Shown here: in pieces, positions 1-5,398 of the stretch | Layout of the letters: each line of letters opens with the position of its first letter | Position numbering within the stretch: position 1 is the first letter of the stretch | Source: an uncultured cyanobacterium | GTDB lineage: Bacteria; Cyanobacteriota; Cyanobacteriia; PCC-6307; Cyanobiaceae | Assembly (NCBI GenBank): GCA_903831165.1 | Contig: CAIKWV010000208.1 | Coordinates: 1 to 5,398 of the forward strand | Length of the DNA: 5,398 nucleotides | Reading direction: 5' to 3' | Notes under the pieces: generated by a model | The model's database searches: none | Seen by the model: only the letters and a program-made list of their open reading frames with translations | Told to the model about the DNA's origin: nothing | Translations under genes and position numbers: made by a program

Positions 1-244
1 CCTGCATCGCCGCCGCCTCGATGCGATCACGCTGGACCACGACCGCCGCCGCCCGCTCCAGGGCCGCCTCGACAAAGCGGTGGCCATCGAAGCGCTCCCC
101 CACCAGGGGCACAAACAGGGCACCGGCCAGATCGCCGCGACTGTCGGTGCTGACGGAGCTGATCGGTTCGCCGAGGCCGGCGTCCGGCAGGGGACCCCAG
201 GGCTCACCCCAGAGCTGCAGCAACGAATCGAGACGCACAGCCAT
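1..244 (-). CDS. murF: MurF, UDP-MurNAc-tripeptide--D-Ala-D-Ala ligase, N-terminal part only
   Basis: Cytoplasmic ligase that uses ATP to add the D-Ala-D-Ala dipeptide to UDP-MurNAc-tripeptide, the last cytoplasmic step of the peptide stem of peptidoglycan. Only the first 81 residues are present; the gene continues past the left edge of the window, so the ATP-binding and C-terminal Mur ligase domains cannot be checked. What is visible is the Mur ligase N-terminal (UDP-substrate-binding) domain: the STDSR motif at residues 32-36, followed by GALFVPLVGERFDGHRF at 41-57, which is typical of MurF and MurE. I favour MurF over MurE from the FVPLVGERFDGH wording and from the remembered glgA-murF order in picocyanobacteria. 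The ATG overlaps the TGA of the preceding gene by one base (TGATG), which suggests translational coupling. An AGG six bases upstream of the ATG is a weak ribosome binding site. Confidence 0.92.
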   Translation of the reverse strand, partial: MAVRLDSLLQLWGEPWGPLPDAGLGEPISSVSTDSRGDLAGALFVPLVGERFDGHRFVEAALERAAAVVVQRDRIEAAAMQ

Positions 245-1140
245 CACAGCCTGGGTTCGGGATCGAGCAGGATCATGCCGGATCCGACCAGGGCCCTACG
301 CCCCAGCAGGCGCTGCTGCCGGTCCACCAGCTCGAAGCGCTCGTAGCCGAGCTCCTGAGCCCGCTCGCACCAGCGCTCCGCCCAGGTCTGGCGGCTCGCC
401 TCCGGCAGGTCCCGGTAGGCCGGCGCCAGGGTCAGCCGCAACAGGCCCAGGCCGGGCTCAGGATGGGCCGAAACGATCAGCTGCTGGGGATCGGCAGCGG
501 CCAGCATCTGCAACAGCGGATCCAGGGCCAGCGCAGGGACGGTGCCGGCTTCGGTGCTGGCCTCGCCTGCGGCCAGCCCGGCTAGCGGCAGAGCCCCAAG
601 GCCACGGGTGTTGGCAGGGGATCCAGCACGGCCGGCGGGCGCAGGCTGACGGCCGGGCAGGCTGGCGTCCCCAGCGGGCCAGGCGGGCCGAGCATCGGGG
701 GACGGGGATCGGTCGACGGCTGCAGGCGTTCGCGGCAGGGGCCGGCCGGGGTCGGGTGCTGCTGCGGCAGGCCCCGGGGCCGGGGGCGCCGGTGCCAGTG
801 GGGCCTGCGCCGTTAGCTCCGGCGCCTTGGCTCCCGGACCCGGGGATCCAGCAGCTTCCGGTCCCGGCCCCTTGGGCAGCAGGCTCCAGCTGAGCCAGGG
901 CAAGGCCAGCACCAGTGCTAGGAGCAGCGCCAGCAGCAGGGGCCAGAACAGCGGCTGCAGGGAGCCTGGCCAGAAGCCAGGTACCGAGAAATCGCCCTGG
1001 CGATTGCGGCGCCAGAGCATCCGCAGTTGCAGGCCGGCATCGGCAACCACGGCCCTCAGATCCCGGCCGAGCAAGCCCCAGGGGTTCTCGTAGATCTGGG
1101 GCAGATCGGCTGGCGGCTCGGGCCGTTCAGCCGTCACCAC
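244..1140 (-). CDS. Conserved-looking one-pass membrane protein of unknown function with Pro/Ala-rich linker
   Basis: I do not recognise a named family. The 298 residues fall into four parts. Residues 1-63 are a basic, Trp-containing N-terminal region (IYENPWGLLGRDL at 16-28, RMLWRRNRQGD at 40-50). Residues 64-88 are one strong membrane segment, LFWPLLLALLLALVLALPWL and on. Residues 89 to about 200 are a low-complexity linker rich in Pro, Ala and Gly. Residues 203-298 form a compact, probably alpha/beta domain with LLRLTLAPAYRDLP, an amphipathic ERWCERAQELGYERFELVD stretch and GRRALVGSGMILLDPEP at the end. The positive charges before the membrane segment predict N-inside, with linker and C-terminal domain in the periplasm. 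Start is GTG at 1140, three bases after the glgA stop, with GAGG eight bases upstream inside the end of glgA; a second GTG follows directly. The 1-base overlap with murF suggests a role tied to the envelope, but this is only inference. Confidence 0.85.
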   Translation of the reverse strand: MVTAERPEPPADLPQIYENPWGLLGRDLRAVVADAGLQLRMLWRRNRQGDFSVPGFWPGSLQPLFWPLLLALLLALVLALPWLSWSLLPKGPGPEAAGSPGPGAKAPELTAQAPLAPAPPAPGPAAAAPDPGRPLPRTPAAVDRSPSPDARPAWPAGDASLPGRQPAPAGRAGSPANTRGLGALPLAGLAAGEASTEAGTVPALALDPLLQMLAAADPQQLIVSAHPEPGLGLLRLTLAPAYRDLPEASRQTWAERWCERAQELGYERFELVDRQQRLLGRRALVGSGMILLDPEPRL

Positions 1141-1143
1141 GGC

Positions 1144-2703
1144 TCAGCCCTCGCCACGGCGCAGCAACTGGGCCAGGGGATTGCGCGACCGGGGCTGGGG
1201 CTTGTTGGCGTCGCGGCTGGCCTCGGCGGCGGCCACCGCCGCTTCGCGCTCGGCGGCGCTGTGCAGGCTGGGATCGGCCCCCTGACCCTGGGAGAAACGC
1301 TCCACCTGTTCGGCATCGGGGCTGGGCATCTTCACACCACAGACCTCGATGTACATGGCTTCGTAGGCGCGGGCGGAACGATCCCAGCTGTAGTCCTGGC
1401 CCATGGCCCGCCCCTGCAGCTCGCGCCAGCTGTCGGCATGGCGGTAGGCCTCCCAGGAGCGCACGATCGTGGTGTAGAAGTCGACTGGCTCATAGCGATC
1501 GAAACAGAAGCCACAGCCGCTGTGGGCGCGGGGATCGTGGGGGGGCACCGTGTCCACCAGCCCACCCACCTTGCGCACCACCGGGATCGAGCCGTAGCGC
1601 ATCGCCAGCAGCTGACTGATGCCGCAGGGCTCGAAGCGGCTCGGCATCAGGAAGGCGTCCGTGCCGGCATAGATCAACCGCGAGAGGGCGTCGTCGTAGG
1701 TGAGGAAGACGGCGAAACGACCGGGATGGCGCGCGGCCATCTGCCACAGGCCCGATTCATAGCCGCGATCGCCGGTGCCCAGCACCACGAACTGACTGTC
1801 GGTGTAGGCCAGCACCCGATCGGCCACCTGCAGCAGCAGATCGACCCCCTTCTGATCCACCAGCCGGCTGACCATGCCCATCAGGTAGGTGTCGGGGTTG
1901 ACCGCCAAGCCCATCCGCTCCTGCAGGGCGCGCTTGTTTTCGGCCTTGCCACTGAGATCGGTGGCGCTGAAGTTGGCGGGCAGGGTCTTGTCGGTGGCCG
2001 GGTTCCAGTCCTCGGTGTCGATGCCGTTGAGGATGCCGCGCAACTTGACGCTGATGTAATTCAGCAGGCCCTCCAGCCGTTCTCCGTACTCCGCCGTGCG
2101 GATCTCGGCGGCATAGGTGGGCGAGACCGCATTCACCCCATCGGCATAGAGCAGGGCCGCGGCCATCGTGTGATCCCCCTGCATGTACCAGGGGCACCAG
2201 GTGATGCGATCCAGCTTCCAGCGCCAGGGTCCCTGGTACTTGAGGTTGTGGATCGTGAACACCGTGCTGATTTCCGGGTCCTGATGCATCCAGACCGGAA
2301 TCATGCCGGTATGCCAATCATGGCAATGCAGCACCTGGGGCTTCCAGACATTCCAGGCAAATTCTGCCGCCGCACTGGCGAAGAAGGTGAAGCGCCAGTC
2401 CTCGTCCTCACCGCCGTAAATACGCTCGGGATCAAAGACGGGATGGCCGACCAGATACAGGGGCAGCCCATTGCTGGGATGACGGGTTTCGAAGATCGAG
2501 AAATCGGTGCCCATCGTGTGACCCCGCCAGATCGGCTCGGCGGGAATCTGCAGACGGCTCCAGAGCTTGCCGTAACCCGGCAGGATCATGCGCACGTCGT
2601 GGCCCAGGGCAGCCAGGGCTGGTGGCAGCGAACCCACCACATCACCCATGCCCCCCACCTTGATCATCGGGGCACATTCGGCCGCGGCGAACAGGATCCG
2701 CAT
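1144..2703 (-). CDS. glgA: GlgA, glycogen (starch) synthase, GT5 family
   Basis: Transfers glucose from ADP-glucose to the non-reducing end of an alpha-1,4-glucan, the chain-elongating step of glycogen storage in the cytoplasm. Visible family marks: the N-terminal [20 protein letters not shown] (residues 2-21) with the KVGG form of the ADP-glucose-binding KxGG loop; [11 protein letters not shown] at 127-136; IHNLKYQG at 151-158; SRLVDQKG at 279-286 with the nucleotide-sugar-contacting Arg280 and Lys285; and [26 protein letters not shown] at 357-382, containing the conserved Glu358. Both Rossmann-type lobes are complete. At 519 residues it is about 40 longer than E. coli GlgA (477); the extra length is mostly a C-terminal tail from about 460, rich in Ala, charged residues and basic amino acids at the end. 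The ATG at 2703 puts the conserved N-terminus exactly at the start. No Shine-Dalgarno is visible before it. The KVGG motif, rather than E. coli KTGG, resembles one of the two cyanobacterial GlgA types; I do not assign the subtype. Confidence 0.97.
   Translation of the reverse strand: MRILFAAAECAPMIKVGGMGDVVGSLPPALAALGHDVRMILPGYGKLWSRLQIPAEPIWRGHTMGTDFSIFETRHPSNGLPLYLVGHPVFDPERIYGGEDEDWRFTFFASAAAEFAWNVWKPQVLHCHDWHTGMIPVWMHQDPEISTVFTIHNLKYQGPWRWKLDRITWCPWYMQGDHTMAAALLYADGVNAVSPTYAAEIRTAEYGERLEGLLNYISVKLRGILNGIDTEDWNPATDKTLPANFSATDLSGKAENKRALQERMGLAVNPDTYLMGMVSRLVDQKGVDLLLQVADRVLAYTDSQFVVLGTGDRGYESGLWQMAARHPGRFAVFLTYDDALSRLIYAGTDAFLMPSRFEPCGISQLLAMRYGSIPVVRKVGGLVDTVPPHDPRAHSGCGFCFDRYEPVDFYTTIVRSWEAYRHADSWRELQGRAMGQDYSWDRSARAYEAMYIEVCGVKMPSPDAEQVERFSQGQGADPSLHSAAEREAAVAAAEASRDANKPQPRSRNPLAQLLRRGEG
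1765..1772. repeat. HIP1-type palindrome GCGATCGC inside glgA
   Basis: Exact eight-base match to the highly iterated palindrome found in many cyanobacterial genomes. Here it encodes part of GDRG in GlgA. At this base composition a chance copy is not surprising, so on its own it says little. Confidence 0.5.
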
Positions 2704-2713
2704 GGGGGTTCAG

Positions 2714-2727
2714 GCGCCGAGCGGCGC
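2714..2727 (-). other. Short GC hairpin in the glgA leader
   Basis: GCGCC and GGCGC form a five-base-pair perfect stem around a four-base loop, ending about ten bases before the glgA ATG. There is no run of T after it, so it is not an intrinsic terminator. Neighbouring GCGCGCGC around 2737-2743 could compete for the same arm. It might affect ribosome access, but in DNA this GC-rich such a stem can occur by chance. Confidence 0.3.
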
Positions 2728-2777
2728 GGTGGTCTGGCGCGCGCAACTCTACGGGTCACAACAGAGCCACCCGGCGT

Positions 2778-3599
2778 TCAGGGCAGGACGGTCACCTCGG
2801 TGCCGATCCGCACGAGATCGAATAGTTCCTGAACGTTCTCGTCGTAGAGGCGCACGCAGCCATGGGACACGGCCCGGCCGACGCTGGCGCGGTTGGGGGT
2901 GCCGTGGAAGCCGGCGATCACGCAGCCCTTGAGCTCCAGGTGCTCCAGGCCGTTGAAGCCCTTGCGGCCACGGCAGTCGCGATGGAAGCCGATCCAACGG
3001 CTGCCGAGGGGATTGTCCGGACCGGGCTTGATCTTGACGCCGGTGGCGGGGTGCTCCCAGACCGGATTGGCGGTCTTCTCGATCACCTTGAACTGACCCA
3101 CCGGTGTCTCCCAGCCCGGCATGCCGACGCCCACCGAATAGCGATGGCGCTCCTGGCCGTTCTCGAGCACCATCAGCAGGCGGCGGTGGCGATCGAGCAC
3201 CAGCCGGCGCTCCGGATCGGTGCTGGCGGCCTGGGGTTGGAGCGGGGTTCCACCCTGGGTGGCCGGCTGGGCTTGCGGGCCTGGCCGGAGCCTGGCTGCC
3301 GCGGGATCGGCACCGCCGGCAGGGGGCTGGGCCGCAGCTTCCCCGGGCCACTGCAGCGGTCCAGTCACGCTGGGCAGGTCGTCGTGCCCGGACTGCGGCA
3401 GGCGCAGGGTGGGCCCCAGGACGCCCGAGACCGGCAGCGACTGCGGCGGCACCAGCGGAGCGGCGGGCTCCAGGGGCGAGGGCCCGGCCCTGGCGACCCC
3501 GGCAGCGAGCAGCCAGATCAGCACAAGCAAAGGGCCTGAGCAGCGCTGGAGGCAGCTGGGCTGGGGACGGTCGCGCCGCTGGCGCCGACCGGAAGTCAC
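2778..3599 (-). CDS. Secreted L,D-transpeptidase, YkuD family
   Basis: Periplasmic cysteine transpeptidase expected to act on tetrapeptide stems of peptidoglycan, forming 3-3 cross-links or attaching other groups; which of these it does cannot be read from sequence. The catalytic signature is complete: HGT at 232-234, then SHGCVRL at 245-251 with catalytic Cys248, His246 and Arg250. The domain starts near 131 (ERRLVLDRHRRLLMVLENG) and includes GMPGWETPVGQF (159-170) and NPLGSRWIGF (196-205). From the GTG chosen, residues 1-38 read as a signal peptide: basic GRRQRRDR, hydrophobic GPLLVLIWLLAAGV, and a cleavage site after ARA (36-38). No cysteine follows, so it is not a lipoprotein. Residues 39-130 are a Pro/Ala/Gly-rich linker. 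The start is uncertain: in-frame GTG codons also lie at 3620, 3635 and 3665, giving 280, 285 or 295 residues instead of 273, and none has a good ribosome binding site. Between the domain core and HGT is an insertion with Cys209 and Cys226. Confidence 0.9.
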   Translation of the reverse strand: MTSGRRQRRDRPQPSCLQRCSGPLLVLIWLLAAGVARAGPSPLEPAAPLVPPQSLPVSGVLGPTLRLPQSGHDDLPSVTGPLQWPGEAAAQPPAGGADPAAARLRPGPQAQPATQGGTPLQPQAASTDPERRLVLDRHRRLLMVLENGQERHRYSVGVGMPGWETPVGQFKVIEKTANPVWEHPATGVKIKPGPDNPLGSRWIGFHRDCRGRKGFNGLEHLELKGCVIAGFHGTPNRASVGRAVSHGCVRLYDENVQELFDLVRIGTEVTVLP

Positions 3600-3672
3600 A
3601 GGGGCGGGCCTGGGGGTCACGGACCCGGCAATCACTGAAACAACACAACCAAGGCTAAGGGGCACCTCCGAC
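3600..3672 (-). other. Gap between menB and the L,D-transpeptidase gene
   Basis: Seventy-three bases, with a locally AT-richer patch at about 3631-3655 that contrasts with the surrounding GC-rich DNA. On the minus strand it begins with GGAGGTG (3669-3663), a perfect Shine-Dalgarno core, but no start codon lies at normal spacing in the transpeptidase frame. It probably holds the transpeptidase leader and perhaps a promoter; I see no convincing -35/-10 pair and no terminator for menB. If the true start is one of the upstream GTG codons, part of this gap is coding. Confidence 0.4.
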
Positions 3673-4527
3673 TCAAGGCAGCCAGGGTGACGACGAGAAA
3701 TCGGGATCGCGCTTCTCCAGAAAGGCATTGCGGCCCTCCTGGCCCTCGGCGGTCCGGTAGAAGAGATGGGTGGCCTGACCCGCCAGCTCCTGGATCCCCG
3801 CCAGTCCATCGGTCTCAGCGTTGAAGGCCGCCTTGAGACAACGGATCGCCGTCGGGCTGTGGGCGAGCACCTCCCGGGCCCAGCGCACACCTTCGGCCTG
3901 CAGCTGCTCCAGCGGCACCACCTGGTTGACCAGACCCATGGCCAGGGCCTCTTCGGCGCCGTAGCGGCGGCAGAGAAACCAGATCTCGCGGGCCTTGCGC
4001 TGGCCCACCACCCGGGCCAGATAGCCGGCGCCGAAACCACCATCGAAGCTGCCCACCCGCGGGCCGGTCTGGCCGAACACGGCGTTGTCGGCCGCCAGGC
4101 TCAGGTCACAGAGCAGGTGCAGCACCTGGCCGCCGCCAATGGCATAGCCCGCCACCAGGGCGATCACCACCTTGGGCAGGCTGCGGATCAGTCGCTGCAG
4201 GTCCAGCACATTCAGCCGCGGCAACCCGTCCTCATCCACGTAGCCGCCGTCGCCGCGCACGCTCTGATCGCCGCCGGCACAGAACGCCCAGCCCCCGTCG
4301 GCCGCGGGCCCCGCCCCGGTGAACAGCACCACCCCGATGGCCGTGTCATCCCGCACCCTGGAGAAGGCATCGCAGAGCTCCTGCACCGTTCGCGGGCGGA
4401 AGGCATTGCGCTTGTCCGGGCGGTTGATCGTGATGCGGGCGATGCCCTCCTCGCTGCGCTCGAACTCGATGTCCTGGTAGCGGCCGACGCTCTGCCAGTG
4501 CACGGCCGGGATCGCTGGGGAGGTCAT
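3673..4527 (-). CDS. menB: MenB, 1,4-dihydroxy-2-naphthoyl-CoA synthase
   Basis: Crotonase-superfamily enzyme that closes the second ring, turning o-succinylbenzoyl-CoA into 1,4-dihydroxy-2-naphthoyl-CoA. In cyanobacteria the product leads to phylloquinone, the photosystem I A1 cofactor. The protein is 284 residues, close to E. coli MenB (285), and nearly every site aligns with a one-residue shift: the oxyanion-hole region [10 protein letters not shown] at 83-92, Tyr96, [20 protein letters not shown] at 126-145, [20 protein letters not shown] at 153-172 with Gly155, Ser160 and Asp162, and Tyr257. Gly155 in QTGP marks the type I, bicarbonate-dependent MenB; type II enzymes carry an aspartate there. 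The C-terminal [13 protein letters not shown] matches the family end. The ATG shares four bases (ATGA) with the menD stop, implying coupled translation; the upstream bases are pyrimidine-rich with no Shine-Dalgarno, which fits a start reached by ribosomes finishing menD. Confidence 0.98.
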   Translation of the reverse strand: MTSPAIPAVHWQSVGRYQDIEFERSEEGIARITINRPDKRNAFRPRTVQELCDAFSRVRDDTAIGVVLFTGAGPAADGGWAFCAGGDQSVRGDGGYVDEDGLPRLNVLDLQRLIRSLPKVVIALVAGYAIGGGQVLHLLCDLSLAADNAVFGQTGPRVGSFDGGFGAGYLARVVGQRKAREIWFLCRRYGAEEALAMGLVNQVVPLEQLQAEGVRWAREVLAHSPTAIRCLKAAFNAETDGLAGIQELAGQATHLFYRTAEGQEGRNAFLEKRDPDFSSSPWLP

Positions 4528-5398
4528 GGGAGCGGGAGCGGCCGGGAGGCCATTGTGCGCAGGCGCGTTCGCAGCTGGGCATCGGCGCGGCGATCGGTCC
4601 GCAGCTCGATCAGGGCCAGCGGCTGGCCCAGGGCCCAGTCCAGAGCCTCCGGCAGCTGGTCGGGGTGCTCGACCCGGCGGCCGGCGACGCCATAGGCCGC
4701 CGCCAGGGCCAGCGGATCGAGGGCCTGGGGCATGGCGAACAGCCGCTCAAAATCCATGACCGCCGCCGGCTCGGTGCGGATCGGCAACTGTTCAAAAATG
4801 CCGCCGCCGCCGTTGTCGATCAGGACCACGGTCAGCCGTCCCCGCAGCTGGCGCTGCCACAGCCAGCCATTGGCATCGTGCAGCAGGGCCAGATCCCCCG
4901 TCACCAGGACCAGCTGGCCGATGGCCTCCGCCAGTCCGCAGGCCATCGACAGGGTGCCATCGATGCCCGAGGCGCCGCGGAAGCCATGGATCAGCCGCGG
5001 CGGCGCCACCGGATCGGCAAAGCTCTCCCAGTCCCGCACCGGACTGCTGCTGGCGAGCATCAGGGGCAGATCCGCCGGCAACAGGCGGCTGAGCCGGCGG
5101 GCCAGCCAGACCTCCCCGAGCCTGTCCGGAGCCTCGAGCTGCTGATCCAGCCAACGTTGTACTGCCGCATCGGCCTTGGCCCAGCGCTGCCGCAACGTCA
5201 GGCAGGCGGCCTGGGGTTCAACGCCGATCTCCTGCCCGGGCAGAGCCGCCAACCAGCGCTCCAGCCCGGCGCTGCACTGCCGCTCCCGGGGCACCGTGCC
5301 CAGCGGGTCCAGACATCGGCGATCGCCCTGGCTGACCAGCACCTGCTCGCCCCCGAGGTTCTGCAGCCATTGCTGCAGGCGGCGACTGGCGGGCAGCG
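4524..5398 (-). CDS. menD: MenD, SEPHCHC synthase, C-terminal part only
   Basis: Thiamine-diphosphate enzyme that joins isochorismate and 2-oxoglutarate (losing CO2) to give 2-succinyl-5-enolpyruvyl-6-hydroxy-3-cyclohexene-1-carboxylate, the first committed step to the naphthoquinone ring. The window holds the last 290 residues, roughly half of the usual 550-580; the start lies beyond the right edge. The frame is open to 5398, so an apparent GTG start at 5342 is internal. Visible marks, numbered from the first residue in the window: [11 protein letters not shown] at 114-124, [20 protein letters not shown] at 140-159, and the cofactor/metal-binding [12 protein letters not shown] at 167-178 with [12 protein letters not shown] at 194-205. 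The C-terminal domain is complete, ending in [10 protein letters not shown]. It overlaps menB by four bases, forming a two-gene block of the same pathway. Confidence 0.95.
   Translation of the reverse strand, partial: LPASRRLQQWLQNLGGEQVLVSQGDRRCLDPLGTVPRERQCSAGLERWLAALPGQEIGVEPQAACLTLRQRWAKADAAVQRWLDQQLEAPDRLGEVWLARRLSRLLPADLPLMLASSSPVRDWESFADPVAPPRLIHGFRGASGIDGTLSMACGLAEAIGQLVLVTGDLALLHDANGWLWQRQLRGRLTVVLIDNGGGGIFEQLPIRTEPAAVMDFERLFAMPQALDPLALAAAYGVAGRRVEHPDQLPEALDWALGQPLALIELRTDRRADAQLRTRLRTMASRPLPLP
5319..5326. repeat. HIP1-type palindrome GCGATCGC inside menD
   Basis: Second exact copy of the same eight-base palindrome in the window, encoding part of GDRR in MenD. My rough estimate for a two-thirds GC sequence of this size is well under one chance copy, so two is mildly enriched and supports a cyanobacterial origin. 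Confidence 0.5.

Noticed and set aside
21..893. Plus-strand open frame of 290 codons over murF and the unknown membrane protein
   Set aside because: Arg/Pro/Ala-rich shadow typical of GC-rich DNA; the minus-strand frames have a membrane segment, a Mur ligase motif and coupled starts.
2704..2777. Possible terminator or promoter between the transpeptidase gene and glgA
   Set aside because: The hairpin has no T run, and the only -10-like hexamer (TAGAGT on the minus strand) has no matching -35 at proper spacing.
1027..2832. Plus-strand open frame of 601 codons covering glgA
   Set aside because: It is antisense to an unmistakable glgA. The His/Gly/Ala-rich, motif-free product is what the reverse strand of a high-GC gene gives. 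No recognisable domain or ribosome site.
3600..4043. N-terminal extension of the transpeptidase frame up to an ATG at 4043, inside menB
   Set aside because: It would overlap menB by about 370 bases in another frame, and the added residues look like a shadow of menB. A signal peptide is found starting from the GTG at 3599.
3766..4695. Plus-strand open frame of 309 codons covering menB
   Set aside because: Antisense shadow of menB with low-complexity His/Gln/Ala-rich product and no motif; it crosses the menB-menD junction without regard to either gene.
5340..5342. GTG as the start of menD
   Set aside because: The frame stays open to the window edge with family-like sequence before it, and a start here would remove half of the enzyme.

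Overview
The window looks like part of a chromosome from a high-GC cyanobacterium of the Cyanobium/freshwater Synechococcus type. Three things point there. The gene set combines phylloquinone synthesis (menD, menB) with glycogen synthase (glgA) and the murein ligase murF. I remember the order menD-menB-glgA-murF from picocyanobacterial genomes. Base composition is very GC-rich, judged by eye and not counted, which fits Cyanobium-like genomes better than Prochlorococcus. This assignment comes from recall and inspection, with no database search.

All six genes lie on the minus strand, so transcription runs from high to low coordinates. In that order they are: menD (3' part only, cut by the window edge at 5398), menB (4-base overlap with menD), a 73-base gap, a secreted L,D-transpeptidase of the YkuD family, a 74-base gap, glgA, a 3-base gap, a one-pass membrane protein of unknown function, and murF (5' part only, cut by the window edge at 1, overlapping the gene before it by 1 base). 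There is no gene-free stretch over 300 bases. I saw no tRNA, rRNA, CRISPR array, insertion sequence, convincing intrinsic terminator or consensus promoter.

The layout suggests two tightly coupled blocks, menD-menB and glgA-unknown-murF, with the transpeptidase between them flanked by short gaps. MenD and MenB act on the route to the naphthoquinone ring of phylloquinone, the A1 cofactor of photosystem I. MurF completes the peptidoglycan pentapeptide precursor in the cytoplasm, and the transpeptidase is expected to act on peptidoglycan stems in the periplasm, so the two bracket wall synthesis. GlgA stores fixed carbon as glycogen. Whether the whole set is one transcript cannot be decided from sequence alone.

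Nothing here looks like a new defence or mobile system. The most interesting items are the unknown membrane protein coupled to murF, with its TonB-like architecture (not homology), a two-cysteine insertion next to the active site of the transpeptidase, and the C-terminal tail on GlgA.
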